Shown here: positions 45,929 to 60,200 of the stretch, one piece after another
Position numbering within the stretch: the stretch's first letter is position 1
Layout: every line of letters begins with the position of its first letter
Origin: Musa acuminata AAA Group
Lineage: Eukaryota; Streptophyta; Magnoliopsida; Zingiberales; Musaceae
DNA length: 64,000 nt
Direction of reading: 5' to 3'
Assembly: GCF_036884655.1 (NCBI RefSeq)
Contig: NC_088357.1
Location: 10,517,501-10,581,500, forward strand
The notes under the pieces: generated by a model
Told to the model about the DNA's origin: nothing
What the model saw: the letters and a program-made list of their open reading frames with translations, nothing else
Databases searched by the model: none
Program-made: the position numbers and the translations under genes

Positions 45929-46974
45929 GCGCAGGGAGCAACCCGTTCACGACTTCTCAGTGCTGCTCTTCGGATGCTTGCAAGAAGGTTTCGGAGAATC
46001 AATAATCATAACAAATAAATGAAATATTTGGTGAAAAACATGATCTTTATTTAGTGGAACCATTGAGATTCACTCCTTGTTTGACAAACAAACACACACC
46101 CTCTCAGTTTGTCCTTTTTCATTTCTTTGATGTTCTTCTACCTTGATGTCACCGAACAGCAAACACAGCAATGTGGATATCTGATTCCAGTTCTGCATAG
46201 CTCATTCCATCCCCACATGGGATATCATGCAACTCCCAAGAATATATGGGGCCCTGTCTCCCTCACAGATGAGCTGTGATAAGTGGCTGCAGCTGAAGCA
46301 ATCATTTCCTGCAAGTTTTCTCTTTTACTTTCTTGGCAGTAGCATGGTAAGATTAGATCAACCTAATTAAGCTCATGTGTTTTACTATCCAAGCCAAAGG
46401 CTCGTACCTCCTTACCCTCGTAGACATCTTTTGAAGCTATGTGATTTCAAAATGATAAAATAATACGGGTTCGATCTTACTCACCCAAAGCGGATAATCC
46501 TTTGCGCCCCCAAGGTGCATCGAGATAGACCAAGTGATCCCCTATTAGATTGGCACCTACCGCAAGGCCCGAGCGGCCTAAACCCCCCTTGAGCCCTTGG
46601 CTCCCAACGAGGGATGGTCACCTGATATGATCAACTTAGTCCCACATCGATTAAGGAGTAGGAGAGTCGAGGGCTCATAAGGCAATCGTGCCTCCCTTAT
46701 CCTTAAAGGTGTTTTTTGGAGTTCTGTGACTCCGAAAAGGCAAAATAAATAGACAATTCCTCGTACCCTCAAGGTGCATCGAGATAGACCAAGTGGTCCC
46801 TGTCAATGAAGATCCGTGAAAATGATGAATAGACGTTGAGAACGTGTAAAAGAACAAAAGAGAAGAGAATAAGTCTGTTCTAATTTAGCTATTTATATCA
46901 CTTGCTAAAATGTTAACGATAACATTTAATGGCCTAATGATACAACATCTAACATCTACATTTGACCAAGTCTG

Positions 46975-47017
46975 TTCTCTCTCTCTCTCTCTCTCTGTCT
47001 GTCTCTCTCTCTCTCTC
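46975..47017. repeat. (CT)n tract
   Basis: Interrupted CT/GA repeat about 1.2 kb upstream of the XTH start codon. GA repeats are BPC target motifs, but no link is shown. Confidence 0.85.
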
Positions 47018-47108
47018 AATCTTTTCTGCTAGCAGATGCTAAATCCTAATGCACCTAAGTAGATGCAACAAATTGAAGCGCAAGCAATTTTTTAACCGAT
47101 GCATCTGA

Positions 47109-47236
47109 GGAGAAAAAGCAACAGAGAAGAACAGAAAGACAAAAGGAACAGGTAGTGAGTGGTCAGGTTGCATCGGAGAAAAAGCAACAGAGAAGAACAG
47201 AAAGACAAAAGGAACAGGTAGTGAGTGGTCAGGTTG
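47109..47236 (+). repeat. 66-bp near-perfect tandem duplication
   Basis: Two adjacent units share GAGAAAAAGCAACAGAGAAG through GTGAGTGGTCAGGTTG without visible differences over about 60 bp. The near identity suggests a young duplication. Confidence 0.85.
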
Positions 47237-47730
47237 AACAAATGAGGTATGAAAGCTGAGATGCCCCTCTCAAGTCGTGAGAACTGTACAATGCCATGGA
47301 ACACATGGCCATGATGCAGCAAAAGTAAAGGTGCTTTGGTCCAATTTTTTCAGTGACCGAGCGCAGAAAACAAACAAAAGAAAAAGAGACAAGGCTGGCA
47401 TCATGTCCTGTGAATTATTAGGGAGGGTCAAACAATCGAGCCAAAGCGGGACAGATCCCTTTGTCACCGAGAGGGTGATGAGCTTGCAAGCACTTCGCCG
47501 GTTCCTAGGTCATCGGTTTGGCTTGAACGAAATGATAGCTCACGTCCAAGGGGCGAGAACGATGTAAAGATACACAGTTGGAAGAGAAAGGAAAAGAAGG
47601 AAATATAGTGAAGCCAAGCTCATGATGTCTATTAAATGGGTTGGTAGTATCTCCTTGAGGCATCAAATGAGTGAGTATGATGATGAAGATACAACCAGTT
47701 TCTTATTAGGGGCATCAATTGAGTAGAGAG

Positions 47731-47731
<1 letters not shown>

Positions 47732-47784
<53 letters not shown>
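47732..47784. repeat. (TA)n microsatellite
   Basis: Long perfect TA run in the XTH / K+ channel spacer. Confidence 0.9.
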
Positions 47785-47786
<2 letters not shown>

Positions 47787-49016
47787 CCTTTCTTTCATTG
47801 TGTGTGATACTGGTACTTTAGATCACATAAATAATGACAAGGATTTCCCCCCAGTACAAACTATATGAGCATGCACATACATGCACTTGAGAAGAAGCCT
47901 GTTGATAAAAAGTTTGCATTTTGTATGGTTATCATTATTATTAGTCTTCAGATATTAAAGATCCTCTGCACATGACATTTCTCATGTACATATGAACAAA
48001 AGTACCCCCTTATCTACGTGCCTGTGCATCTCTCATGTATTTAAATCTTGTACAGTTCGATTAATATGATCCATCTCTAACCCTAAACCCTATATGTATG
48101 TGAGATTGATGCAACTCGGATCACGTTGGAAGCATCCTTGGCTGAGATAAGGCCGAATTGGGGATGAATCAAGATAGCAAACTACTTAAGCAAGCCCATC
48201 CAATTCAATCAAGTATCCACCTCAAAAGCAAACTACTGTTTTGAGATGAGAATATAAATAGAATCAAACAATTTATGTGGTGAATACGGGATCTATCAAC
48301 AAATAAGGTCTATCTTATTACATCAGATGACATCTTCGCTACTTATCCATTAGTGTTCCTAGACAAATGTTTTTTTAATATCAATATGTATCCAATCCGC
48401 TTAAGCCGGAATAAGATATTTATTAAGTATGGATTGATACAAGTGAAAATAAATAAATATCTGAGTTAGAATTTCAACTTCGTCAAGTATTTTGATAAAT
48501 AGTTAATTCCAAGAAAAAAAAAACATAAAGACAAAATTCAACAGTATCATTATTAATAAGAAGGAAAAATGTAAGATCATCTGCAGTAAAAAAAAATTGG
48601 TAAAATATTTATGGAGGCCGGCAATTTGTTGATCTCGAGTCCAATCCTTTGCTTCTTTTTTGTTAGGCGTTGGGGACCTCAACATATCAAAAATTGGTAA
48701 AATATTCCATGATGCATCCCTTTGATTGGGAAAAACATCTATTTTACATCATATTAAAATTAATGCCTTATTTATTTTACATCACCTAATTATTTTACAT
48801 CCCTTTGTGGGAGTAAATGTAACTTGATTCATGCCTGTAATACATTGCATACTTACAAAGCTGTAAGATTGCAACAACAAAAATGTATTCGGTGATATGC
48901 TTGGATTTGGAGTGTTGGTTTTGACAAAAGAATACTAGGAAATGAATTATATGAATTATTATACAGATAAATATAACTGATATCTGAGGTGAGCGAATAT
49001 TGGATGCCTACCCGAT

Positions 49017-52000
49017 CTAGGAATTGTTCATGTCGGTAGTATTGTGATCTGCAACCAGGTACAACTTCTGGTTGTCGGAGATCATGGCTGCATCAGATAT
49101 GCTGCCTCCATCTTCTGATAGTATGCGTGAGCCTGAGCAATTCAATAGCTCATTTGAGGATTTGATGAGCTCTTCTACGGTGTGAGGGATCCACAGCACT
49201 ACGCCCTCTCTTCTCTTTTCTTCAGGGTCCCATGGGTGAAAAGGAAACACTGTGCATCTCCTCCGAGGCTGTGTTTTGTCTGAGGGGGAAAGAAAAGAAT
49301 GTCAAACGGTTATTCACAGATTATAAATAGTAGAAATGTAACATTATACTTCGGTCAGGACGACAGTGGTTGAGCATGGTTTTAATCGTCAGCCCGACAT
49401 CAATATTGACATACCAAAATATTGACCAATATATTGATTTGTACATGATGAAAATAAACTATTCAGCAAGTGGTACCGAGCAATATGATCCGCTATTAAT
49501 GCTTATTTAAACTGATAAACAACCGATAAACACATATTGGTTCAACAGGTTTAAAATGATAGGTTTATGGGGTATGAGCAATTAAGATGCTGTTGCAAGA
49601 TGAACAAACAGTAATAAAAAGCATAATTTTGGCGTTAATTATGTATTTTGCCTCGAACAAAAAGTTTGTGACAGAGTAATTTATCCTTAAAAACATTCCT
49701 AACTTTGAGAATAAGATCTATGGGAAGTCTTTGGAATATAAAAGCTAGGATGCATATACCTTTAATTTCTTGATCACACTCAGGAACCATGGATAGCTCA
49801 TCAGATTTTGCTTTTTCCAGCAGCACCGTCATGGATCTGTTTCCACTCTTTACTGCTTCATCTAATGGAGTAGTTCCCCACCTGTAATTTAGCAATTCTT
49901 TTAAGGAATAGTAGCATGTATAACAATTACTGCCATTAGATTTTTAAAAGAGGAAAAAAAGAGACAGAAGAAAGTTCCGGAATGAATGTGCAATGTCTCC
50001 TGACCTGTGTATGACTTTGTGTTTTATCATGGCAAACAATACAAATTTCAGACATTCTCCATTCTTGAAGCATAAATATGGTAATTATCCTGGGAATGAA
50101 TCAGCAATATCATGGCATACTAAGAGAGTTCCACAAAACATGATAATCCGTTGAATGTTAAGAAGTCTAAGTTCCTAGTTGAACATCAACTATAAAAATG
50201 GGCACAGATCAAACAGATTCAGAATAAGTAGAATATCAAGCCAGTACCTGTCAATAGCAAAGACACTTGCCCCAGCCTCTATGAGCATTTTTGCAATTGA
50301 ATACAATCCCTCGGCAGCAGCTATATGGAGAGGTGTACGTTGATCATAATCTTTTGAGTTTGGATCTATTCCGTACTTTAATACCCTTCTTATAAAATCT
50401 GAGTCCCCCCTTGCAACAGCTGTACAAAGATGGCAACCAGGTTCCCCAATATTTAGCCTGGCCCCTTTGCTGAAGAGTAAAGAAGCCACACGATCATGTC
50501 CCTGCTTAACGGCTTCTAACAATGGTGTGTTTCCAAATTTATCTGATTGACATGAACGTGATATAAGTTATAGAAACATGAAGATATTATAGCATGAAGC
50601 AAATTGACTTGTACAAAAGCTCAAAAAAGGTACCTGAAAGATTGACATCTACGCCTTCTTGAAGGAGGAACAAAGTGATATCCTCGTGCCCTCTTGAAGC
50701 CGCAAGATGCTGACAGGAAATAGTTTGAGTTAGGTCGTTCATCTTGAAAGCTGAATAAAAATAGGAAGCAATGAATTTGGTACTTTTGACATCTTAGAAG
50801 CAGCCAATCATAAGGAATAATTAGTAAGTGTTATGTGTAAAAGGAGTCATATGTCTGATAGTTGAAACATATGATAGATGCTTCTGTTTCTCTAAAAGGT
50901 TCCTGATTATAACGCTAGTGATGCATGTTCCAGTTGGTAAAGGCATGCACTTATTTTATAGACCATGATACAAACCTAATGTATATCATGAAAGCAACCT
51001 ACTTTCAACTTGCATGAGCAAGTTTAGCACAATCGAAGAAGAATTATCTAAAGAATATTTGTATGTGTATATGTGTATTTCAAGGTGATCAAACATAGAG
51101 CATAGAAGTAATTAATGACATGAAGCATCATGAATGCAGCCAAGCATTATGGATTTATAATTTATAACTCAGCTGAAAGAGCACTTCTAAATTATTATAA
51201 ACTAATCAAAGAACTAGAAGATTATACTTTGGCAGAATTTTAAGTTTATGATGTCCTTTTTCCAATGTAACTAACATTTTATTCAATCAAACCTTCTTAT
51301 TAAGGACCATGGTAAACCGAACATCTAGAGAATCATGCCAGATCTTTTGACCAACAATGAAAGAGAACATGAATGTAGAACTTGATCAGAATCCAAAAGA
51401 GAATATTCTGTATGTAATACAAAAGTAAGAATCAGATTTCAAATATTGTCCGCTAATTCCATACCAAAGGTGAACGCCCATCATAATCTGTCTTCTTGGG
51501 ATCAGCTCCCGCACTGATTAGACCTTTTAGGTAATTCAGATCTCCACCATAAGCAGCATTATTAACCCTTAAAGCATGCTCAGCTTCTTGTTTTCCAATA
51601 TGAAATGTGATATCAGATTCCAGTTGCTTGATATGGCTATTTGACTCATTGCCCTTCCACAATGAAAATTACCATGTTAATGAACAGTTAGATAACATAT
51701 GAAGGTTCTCAAAAACAATTGTGTTGTCAGCATAACAAAGAGATTCTAGCACAATGATGAATGAAAATTTACCTCAAGAAGGTTATTCAAGATTGTCCTA
51801 GCATCCACAAAATATATTTCCAGAATATTTGTGAAAAGTTGTTTATCAATACGCAAGACTGTACAAAATTCACGGACACGAACTGTGTAAGGCTGAGGAA
51901 TGTTGCAAAGAGTGGCAAGTTCTCCAAATGAGCTGTCAGACTCCAATTGTAGAATCGCCTCTTCTAATCCATTTTCAACAAGCTTAATTCCATCCTGGAG

Positions 52001-53546
52001 TTTGAAAAGTGTGAGAAATAGATGGAGCAATGTCAGCCATTATGCTATCATCTCATTTGGACTTCAGTACCTAACTAAAATATAATAGGTCACGGTAAGA
52101 GACCATAGTATACCAGACATCCGAGGTGGAAAATGCATATATGCAAAACATCTATGTGTCAGATTATCCTGGGTGTCATATCATCCAAGTTATGAACACA
52201 GGCTAGAACAACAAAGTGCTCATTTTAGCAAATGCTGGTTATGCCACTATTATATCATTTGAGATTCATAGTCCCTTATTACGTCCATAGATTGGATTCT
52301 GACAGCTAAAATCATAAAAGAGATGCATGCTAACTAGATTATGATCATTACCAGAACACCATGCAAGACAAAATACAGTTGATCTACTGTGTTGCCCTGT
52401 TCCAATATCACTTCACCTGGAAGGAATGACTCCTCCTGTAGCCTGATTACCTGCCACATCATATCACATTATAAGCTGTTTTTATATTTCAGTGAACTAT
52501 AGAAATCATCATCTTGGACAAGATAAGAACTAGGCTCAACAAGCTCCATGGTGTAAAAATCACAAGCCCATAACATTATAGGCAAAAAAGGCATTTCAGC
52601 TCAGAAGAAGATTTCTCAGAACAAGAAGCAAAATCTCCTTAAATTTTTGGCAATAAGATGCACGAAATATTAGTTCAGATGTGCATGCATAGGCACAAGA
52701 AAATACAGAGGATAATTGAGAAAACTCCAGAATGTTTCATAACACTAATTTAATTTATGGTTCACCTTCAATATCAATGGAATCTTTGCTGATAGCTGAC
52801 CATGCACAGGCATGACAAAATACAGGAGATAATTAAGAAAGCTTCAAAATGTTCATGACACTCCTATAAAGATCTATGGTCCAGCTTCATTATAAGTATA
52901 ACTATGGTATATATTAAGCTAATAGTAATTTAAGCCCATATCGAGTAATACAACCTGATGCCTACAAGAACAGATAATGAAATTTGGGACAAATTCAATG
53001 AGAGATTTAGGTTTTTGTTTATATCTTGGAGGAGTTTAAAACAAAAAACTGGAAACAAAAGGCTCTTTACATCCAGGCCTAAAATGTATGAATCTATATA
53101 GATAAAAAATGACTAGAGCTTAAGTTTGTTATGCATGTGATGCAGGAGTTCAACAAGAAAAAAAAAGCTCTTTATATCCAAATTTCTTGATGAGCAAAGG
53201 TGATTGGCAAATTTGATTTAAGCAATAATTTATAGGACACCTTATAAAGTTATCAGATTTCATCAATTTGCTTCAGTTTAAACATTTGCTTTAATTCAAT
53301 GATTTTTCGATGTTGCATGGCCATTTATCTATTTTCATGAGTATGAAAGCACAAGAAATACGCATGCCTAGGTGAGGTGGTCCAGCTGTTAACTGTTGTT
53401 GCAAGCATAAAACCAGAATACCACCTGATAACAAATACAGCAAACATATAACTTGAAGCACCAAGAAAATTATCATAATTTCGAATGCAGCTATATCACA
53501 GGATATTAACATAACAGACAAAGTAACATAGTAATGCAAATACATA

Positions 53547-53598
<52 letters not shown>

Positions 53599-56500
53599 CA
53601 TTAATTAGTTTAAAATCTGTCAATCAATCTAGTGCAGCTGTCTGTCGGACATTAGTTTAGAACTACTTCAACCATGATAGTGCCTAGAAATTTTGAATGC
53701 TAATGCAAGTAATTGAAAGAAACTAGAAAATAAAACTAAAACTGCAAAGGCTAAGTTGAAACAAGTAATGGCGAACTTAACAAATAACATAGTCTTCCTC
53801 AATTTTATCACAAAATGAATGTACTAGATAACAAAAATCATCCAACTGTAATAATGGAGCCATGTTAATATAATGATAACAAAGAAAAAAAGGAAGCTCA
53901 GATGTCAGATGTACTAATAAGTTACAAATACACATGAGAATTTTACTTGAGTTGTAGCACTAGCTCTGTAAGGTAGTAAAGATGTAATAAAATGACAAAC
54001 TATCATGAAAACAATAAATCAAGTTTATTATGAATCTCATTTGGCAAGGGATCTATCATAACACTGGTTACCTTATCCTTGATCTAGTAGAGAGTATTAA
54101 TCATTTCATAAGGAAATTTGAGCCTTCATAAATCTTCAGAAAGTGATATAAAATGAGCTTCTAAGCATCTTCTTCCTTCACAAAATACTATTTCACAATC
54201 TATCAGCTAGAGCATGCTTAGATTTTTGAGATGGTGCACCCTTGTTAAGCCTGTGATGGTACAGTAGGTTTATAGAAGCTCTTTTCACAAACATCATACA
54301 AGCTAAATTAATAACATAACTGTCAACATGGTTTCAAGTAAGATACAGCTGCATGATTGAGGTTGCTGTAGAGGAGTTCCCAAAATGTCAAGGCTTTTAA
54401 GAATGTATCTGCCTTGACGGAAATCGTTAAGATCACTTTATTGCTCTATTTTTATTTCTCTATGTTGGCCACCTTGAATAGCAGCTAAATGCACTGAGGT
54501 TCTCATTGAAGCTGGTTTTGGAAGGGTGAGTTTTAAGTCTTACCCCTGCACATGAGGAGATGAATTTCAAGATTTAGATCCATAATGCCTAGTTTACAGT
54601 GGGAAAACCCTGTATTGTGGCCCACCCTGTACATGTAAGCAGCCTTACAGGTAATTTCTTAATACCATGTTATTCTCCAACAGTTCATGAAATCATAAAT
54701 AAATCAACCTATAAATCAATCATAAATTATAATCTAACTTTAAGTTTCGTTTATAACTAATTTTTCAGAAAGGCCGAACTAAAATATCCTGGGATCATGA
54801 AGGCAACATGAACATTTTGGATGATAAGAGAGCACTCGGTATTTGCATGAATGAAGCATTCAAAGAGTAGAATTTCATCTCTTGAAAGCCTTGCTTAACA
54901 TAAAGTCCAACATAATGTAGATAAACTTAGCTTATTTATATAAATTATTTAACAAATAAGTAGGGGAGGCTTACAATCTGATTTTTGAACTCGGCTGAGC
55001 ATCCCTTGAACAGCGGAAGTTTTTCGATATAAGGTTTATATAAAGCTTGAAAAATCTGCAAAATAAAGTCCAAAGTTGTTACCAAAGATCAGATTATAGA
55101 AAACATTGTCAACAATGCACATGATAATATGAACACAGTACTGTGACCATGCAACTCAACAAAAGTTAGTATGCTAGAAACTTTTCCTACACTCAATAGC
55201 TCTGTGCATCATCTGTAGAACTGAAAGTCTGAAACTACAAGTAGCACTCAATAAAGTAAAAAACTGAAACAAGACAAAATGGAAACCATATGAAGTGTCT
55301 TGCATAACTGTTCTATTTAGTATCCAGTATGGTCCTGGGACCCTTGTTATACACACCTTAGCACGAATTGAGGCTGGAATATCTTGGAGAACTGAAGCTT
55401 CATTGTAGATGTTCTCATACTGCAATCGTACATGTCTTTTAATCTGGTCACGTATGTCCTTTCCTAATCTGTTTTTATTCATGTATTTAATCAGATCTTT
55501 CATTTTGTCTCTGTATCTTTCTGTCTTTGATCCTTTCACAATCAGCGCAGTCATATTACCAAGAAGGTATGCTCCCAGAATCATATCGAATGAGACATAG
55601 ATCATGATAAATACCATTTCTCTGGGATTGACTGCATGTACATCTCCATAACCTGTTGCCACCAAAATACCGAAATGACTGATTCACAAAAGAAAGAAGA
55701 AAAATAATAATAAAACATGAAAACGATGAAGAGTTTGTGAGATAGATCACTATGTAATAATGACATTAAATGTAGATGATCCTTCAAGAAAGTTGGAAAT
55801 TGTACCGGGAAAACATATATGGTTAAAACTTAAAAGAAATATGATGGTCAACACAACTATCACATATATTTGAATGTCTTATATGTAACACTTATCTGAC
55901 ATTTCTCATGCAGATTCCAAATGGCATTAAAACTTTGCTTTTTTTCTTCTCAAGTAAAAATATCCAGAATGGCAGAGTACGTTTAGAAATTAGCCTAGAA
56001 CAATGTAAGGATAATCTGATATTCTTTTTTTTTTAATCCAGACAGGTTTGCCTACTAAAGTCCAGTGTAGTCATAGCAGAATAAATTTGCTATCCTAGTC
56101 ATTTGAAGTTTTCACTAACTTCTCTTTCAAAAAAATGTCCTGAATGTCCTTAGTAGCATCAACCTAACAAGTTTCCATCTTTTTTTTTATTAAAGATTTA
56201 TTACCTTCTTGACTAATCAGTTCGTCCTTTTTTATTTGGGCTCGTGGATCTTTCCAGTTACTAGATTCCAGTTTTTAGAACAATGCCAATTATTTGAAGC
56301 AACCATCACTAAGCCTTTTCTAACTTACTCATTTCAGTTTCAAAAGAATGATTTTTTGCTGTCTGGCTCTCTATATTTTTGTCATATGCATAAACTGAAC
56401 TGAATCATCTTTTGATATGTGTTCAGCTGTAAAGAACATGTTAGGCTTTGAAGTCTAAAGTAAGTCCTGCAACCATCTACTGAATGAATTGTAAAAACTT

Positions 56501-59500
56501 GTGTTTTATGTGAAGCTCAAGAATCAGCCTGCAATGAAGTCCTTTCTTATTTTGTCATAAGTTGTATAAATTGCAACCAACAATTTTCTAAGTTCAATTA
56601 GATTTAACATCTAAATTCAAATAAGCGAGAAAAGCCTGATGTCTGTTCAACACTTGCTGCTCTATATTTTAACGTGAAAGGCATAATAGAAAGGACTAAG
56701 ACCATAGAAGAGTGCCACTTTTAGTATTAGTGGAACACTTACTTTCCTAATTATATTTCAAAATCTCAAAGAAAATTTACCAACAGTTGCCATAGTTACA
56801 ATGGCAAAATATAATGATGTTACGTAGCGCCTCCAAAGATCAATCTCTCTGAAATGTGAGTAGTTGAAATCACCCAGTTGTAAGCTTCCTATCCATGTAT
56901 ACCCTTCCATCGACTCAGGCAGAGTTGTTGCCAAGTAATAGAAAATACAGGCAGCTGTATGCGTACAATAGAGCTCAACAACTAGAAGTTTGACAATTCT
57001 TGTGAACAAGTAATTGATGCGAATGTCCTTCTCCATCTTCTGAAAAAAATCCGTGACTCTGCATGCCCGGGTTAATCGGATCCACAGTAGATATCTTATT
57101 ATTTCTTTATTTCCAGAAGCCTGTATGAGAAAATAAAAAATATGTCAAAAAATTGAGTGACCTTTTTCAGTATATATGCTAGATAACAAATAAAAAATAG
57201 GAGTTAAAACAAATAAAAGTAGAGTTAATACAATTAGGAATTGTTTCATGTGAAATCTTCTTTCATTGGGTCAATGTCTTGTACAGTAATGAAATTTGTT
57301 CACTTTTTATTTTGTTCTTGATGACACTCATATTTAGTAGCTTGATGATTGGGATCTGGACAATTAGATCCATTGACTTTATCTAAATAATTTTAATCTG
57401 ATCCAACTCAAGCTAACCAGATTTTATTCACTATAATTTGATAAAAAAAATAATTTAAATAATTCATAAAATTAATGATTAAATCCTAAATCATTCAAAA
57501 TGAATTTTAAAAAATGACACTGTATTTATTTGTTTAGTGGCTGTTTTGTTTTCAATGGTCGAAACCTTAGTATGCAGTACCGAATGGTACCGCTCGATAC
57601 CGCTACAGTGCTATAGTATTACACTGTAGCAATGCTACAGTTCTACCATATACGGTAGCAGTGCTACAGTGATATAGTAATAGAAAAAAAAAATATAACA
57701 TTATTCGGTACACCGGTACCATACCGTACCGAGCCAACCTCGAAACACCGGTACGATACGGTTTTGCATACCTTGGTCCAAACCTCATTCTCCATATGAA
57801 AATGTGTGAAATTATGGAACTTTGAAGTTCCTAACTCCTATAATTGAATTTATGTATATACACGTAAATTAATTCTTTGTTCATCTTTGCCGAATGTCAA
57901 AGCTCTTCCTGAAATTATAAGTTTCACGTGGCTGAAATATTCCTGAATGATGATCATGTGATTGTGTTCCATATCGAGAATAAAACAACTAGAAACTCCA
58001 AAACTGATGGACACCTGTAGGGGTCCAAAGATACTCTTATTAAAGCTACAACAAAAATTAATTATCCGGACGCATATTTTCTTAAGGAAATTCCTCAAAT
58101 ATCTTCATACAAGAATATAACCTAACACATCCTCATACAAGAGATTGTGTTGGAAATTTTGAATTAAAATCATTCAGTATTTTCTTAGACCAAAAATACA
58201 GGGATGAGTAATTAGGAGCATACCTTGTGGATATAATCCCACGGGAAGCAACCGAGCAAGTCAAAAACAAATCTCGACTTCACGTACCTGAAGCATATAT
58301 TGAGTGAAAATGGAATCTCAGATGAAAAGCAATTCCAAAGTAAACTACAATTGTAAGGCGTAAGGGCAAGAACGGATTATAGGCGAACCGGAAAGCGATG
58401 TCGGTTGGAGATTGAACGATGCGGTACGTGTGGGAATCGCGGTAGGCGACGCGGAACTGCACGAAGATATCGATGAAGAAGGCAAACTGTCCAGCGATGT
58501 CGAGGAGAAAGAGTTTCTTCGGGAGCCCCCTGAAGAAGGCGAATTCCATGGGCGTGAAGAAGGACGAGTACACCGCCCAGAGCAGTATGAACTGGGTCCA
58601 TAACTGGTACCACCTGCATCACATCGTCCGTCAGTCCCTCACCGCGAGTTACCGTAACACCATCACGGGCTTAACGGCTTAAGCACGTGTCGGTATCTTA
58701 AGTCGTAACACGGACATGAAGCGTTTGTGTCGGTGGGGAGCACTGGACGCGCGGTAGAGACCCGACCATGATGCTGTTCGCTGCACCCTGTCGCGGCCAA
58801 GTCAGGTGAAAGCCGTAATTGCCTCACCCAAGAAACTTATGGCACCCGGCACGGATTTGGCGTCAACAGCTTTGGGCTGGTCGCGTAGGCGGCGGGCAGG
58901 AGCTGTACACGTACTGCAGGTAGATAATCTTGTTTGTGATCGGCAGGGAACAAACAGTAAGGTGCAGATGGGCAAAGATGAGGAGACGTGCCACTGAGCC
59001 CTTCACATCTGGTCCCATGGAAGGTGGTGTAGAGCAACAAATTATTCCCAACTTTTGTTCGTTTGAATTTTGCCATCCCGATTGAAGAGACTAATTGACG
59101 TCTACCCTTTTGCTCTCTTTCTCGCATGACACTTCCTGGCAGGAAAGCCGTTCATTTGTACGTTCTGGGCCCTCTTGGTTTTGCCACTTGAAAGTGATAG
59201 CTTTCTTTTTTTGCTTTTTTTTCCGTGTGTACATGTGGGGGGAAAGACAACTAATCCTGAAAGCAAATACACCCGTGATTTGCTAGAAAGTGCCCCCTTC
59301 GAGTTGGAGAGTCTCAAAAGCTCTACGAGGGTGTAAATTTCACACATCGATAAGAGTCAAGTAGAAAAAGAGTTTTACTTCAAGATCGAACTCTTGGTGA
59401 AGAAATTTAGAATCAGAAAAAATAGTTTTAGACATCCGAATGCTTTTAAATCTACAATGAACATTAGACTCAATCACGACAATTTACTGAGTTAGTTGGT

Positions 59501-60069
59501 GCAGTCAAGAAATATCACAATCATAAAATGGGATAGATTAAACCTTGTATCCATCTCTTCCGTATTTGTCATATCGATAAGGGGGGATACACGTATATAA
59601 GGGTTCAGGAGAAAAAAGAGCATCACTTGAAGATCGTGCGAGTTTGACTTGCTCAGTACACTCACCGACTTCGAATATTATGACCATTATCTTGTGGTTG
59701 TTACGTAGTTAATAACGGCCCGATTAACATTTTAATCGAAAAAAAAATAAGGAAATTTAGAGAAAAGGGGAGAAAAAACAAACGGAGAGGGGTGATTGGT
59801 TACCGGTTATCGGGGTGGATGAGGAAACCCTTGAGAAGCGTCTCGCCGCTGCTGGCGCTCCGGCCGAGCCCGAGGCCGAGGAGCCAGAGCCCGAGGCCGG
59901 ACCGCAAGAGCGGAAAGCGGCTAGTCGCGTGCGACGACCCCATCCGCTCCTCCAACTCCATCTCGTACTCGATCTCGTCGTCGGTCGCCGCTGCATCATC
60001 CGCCTCCCGGGGCGCGATCGCCAACGTCATCGCCCGCCTCCAGCGGACGCGGGCGGTATCCGCCGCCAT
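49017..60069 (-). CDS. Outward-rectifying Shaker K+ channel, SKOR/GORK type
   Basis: Thirteen exons on the minus strand: 60069-59804, 58613-58389, 58287-58224, 57120-56781, 55652-55357, 55055-54975, 52450-52352, 51994-51773, 51653-51465, 50709-50634, 50542-50248, 49881-49760 and 49279-49017. All are GT-AG with matching phases and give 845 residues; AtSKOR has 828. Residues 90-185 hold S1 to S3 (e.g. FFIDIFVQF). S4 is RYLLWIRLTRACRV, where relatives often have a basic residue in place of Cys. The pore is TMATVGYGD (TVGYGD at 297-302), split between exons 4 and 5 at Gly299. S6 and the C-linker are in exon 5. The cyclic-nucleotide-binding-like domain is in exons 7-8, ankyrin repeats in exons 9-12 and the KHA domain in exon 13. 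Such channels release K+ from cells, into xylem (SKOR) or from guard cells (GORK); which one this is cannot be told. Confidence 0.97.
53548..53597. repeat. (TG)n(TA)n compound microsatellite
   Basis: TG repeat passing into TA repeat within K+ channel intron 6 (52451-54974). Confidence 0.9.
57555..57785. mobile_element. MITE-like element in K+ channel intron 3
   Basis: A GC-richer insert of about 230 bp inside the AT-rich intron. Its two ends are imperfect inverted copies: CCTTAGTATGCAGTACCG on the left, and the reverse complement of the right end reads CAAGGTATGCAAAACCG. The interior repeats GTACCG/CGGTAC and CTACAGTG motifs. There is no coding frame. A target duplication could not be fixed, so class and exact ends are open. 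Confidence 0.5.
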
Positions 60070-60200
60070 GGTCGGGTCTGCCACGAGAGCCACGAGAGGA
60101 GCACCAGAGTATTCACGGGAAGGAGTCCGCCGTAATGCTTTGGAAGAGGGAGCGAGGGAGGGAGGGGGGATATAGAAGTCGGAGTAAGAAGATGGGGGTA

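Larger units (their letters stand above)
46006..49016. other. Intergenic region between XTH and the K+ channel gene
   Basis: No gene was recognised. It holds a diverged direct repeat of about 250 bp (46390-46900; AAGGTGCATCGAGATAGACC occurs at about 46511 and 46770), a CT-rich tract (46975-47017), a 66-bp tandem duplication (47109-47236) and a (TA)n tract (about 47732-47784). Poly-A tracts and AT-rich DNA fill 48000-49000. Confidence 0.6.

Noticed and set aside
45786..45950. Upstream extension of the XTH frame to Met at 45950
   Set aside because: The signal peptide begins at 45785, and a TATA-like box lies inside the extension.
55556..55787. Minus-strand frames of 61 and 64 codons overlapping K+ channel exon 5
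   Set aside because: They are other frames of the exon 5 and intron border region and conflict with the pore and S6 coding frame.
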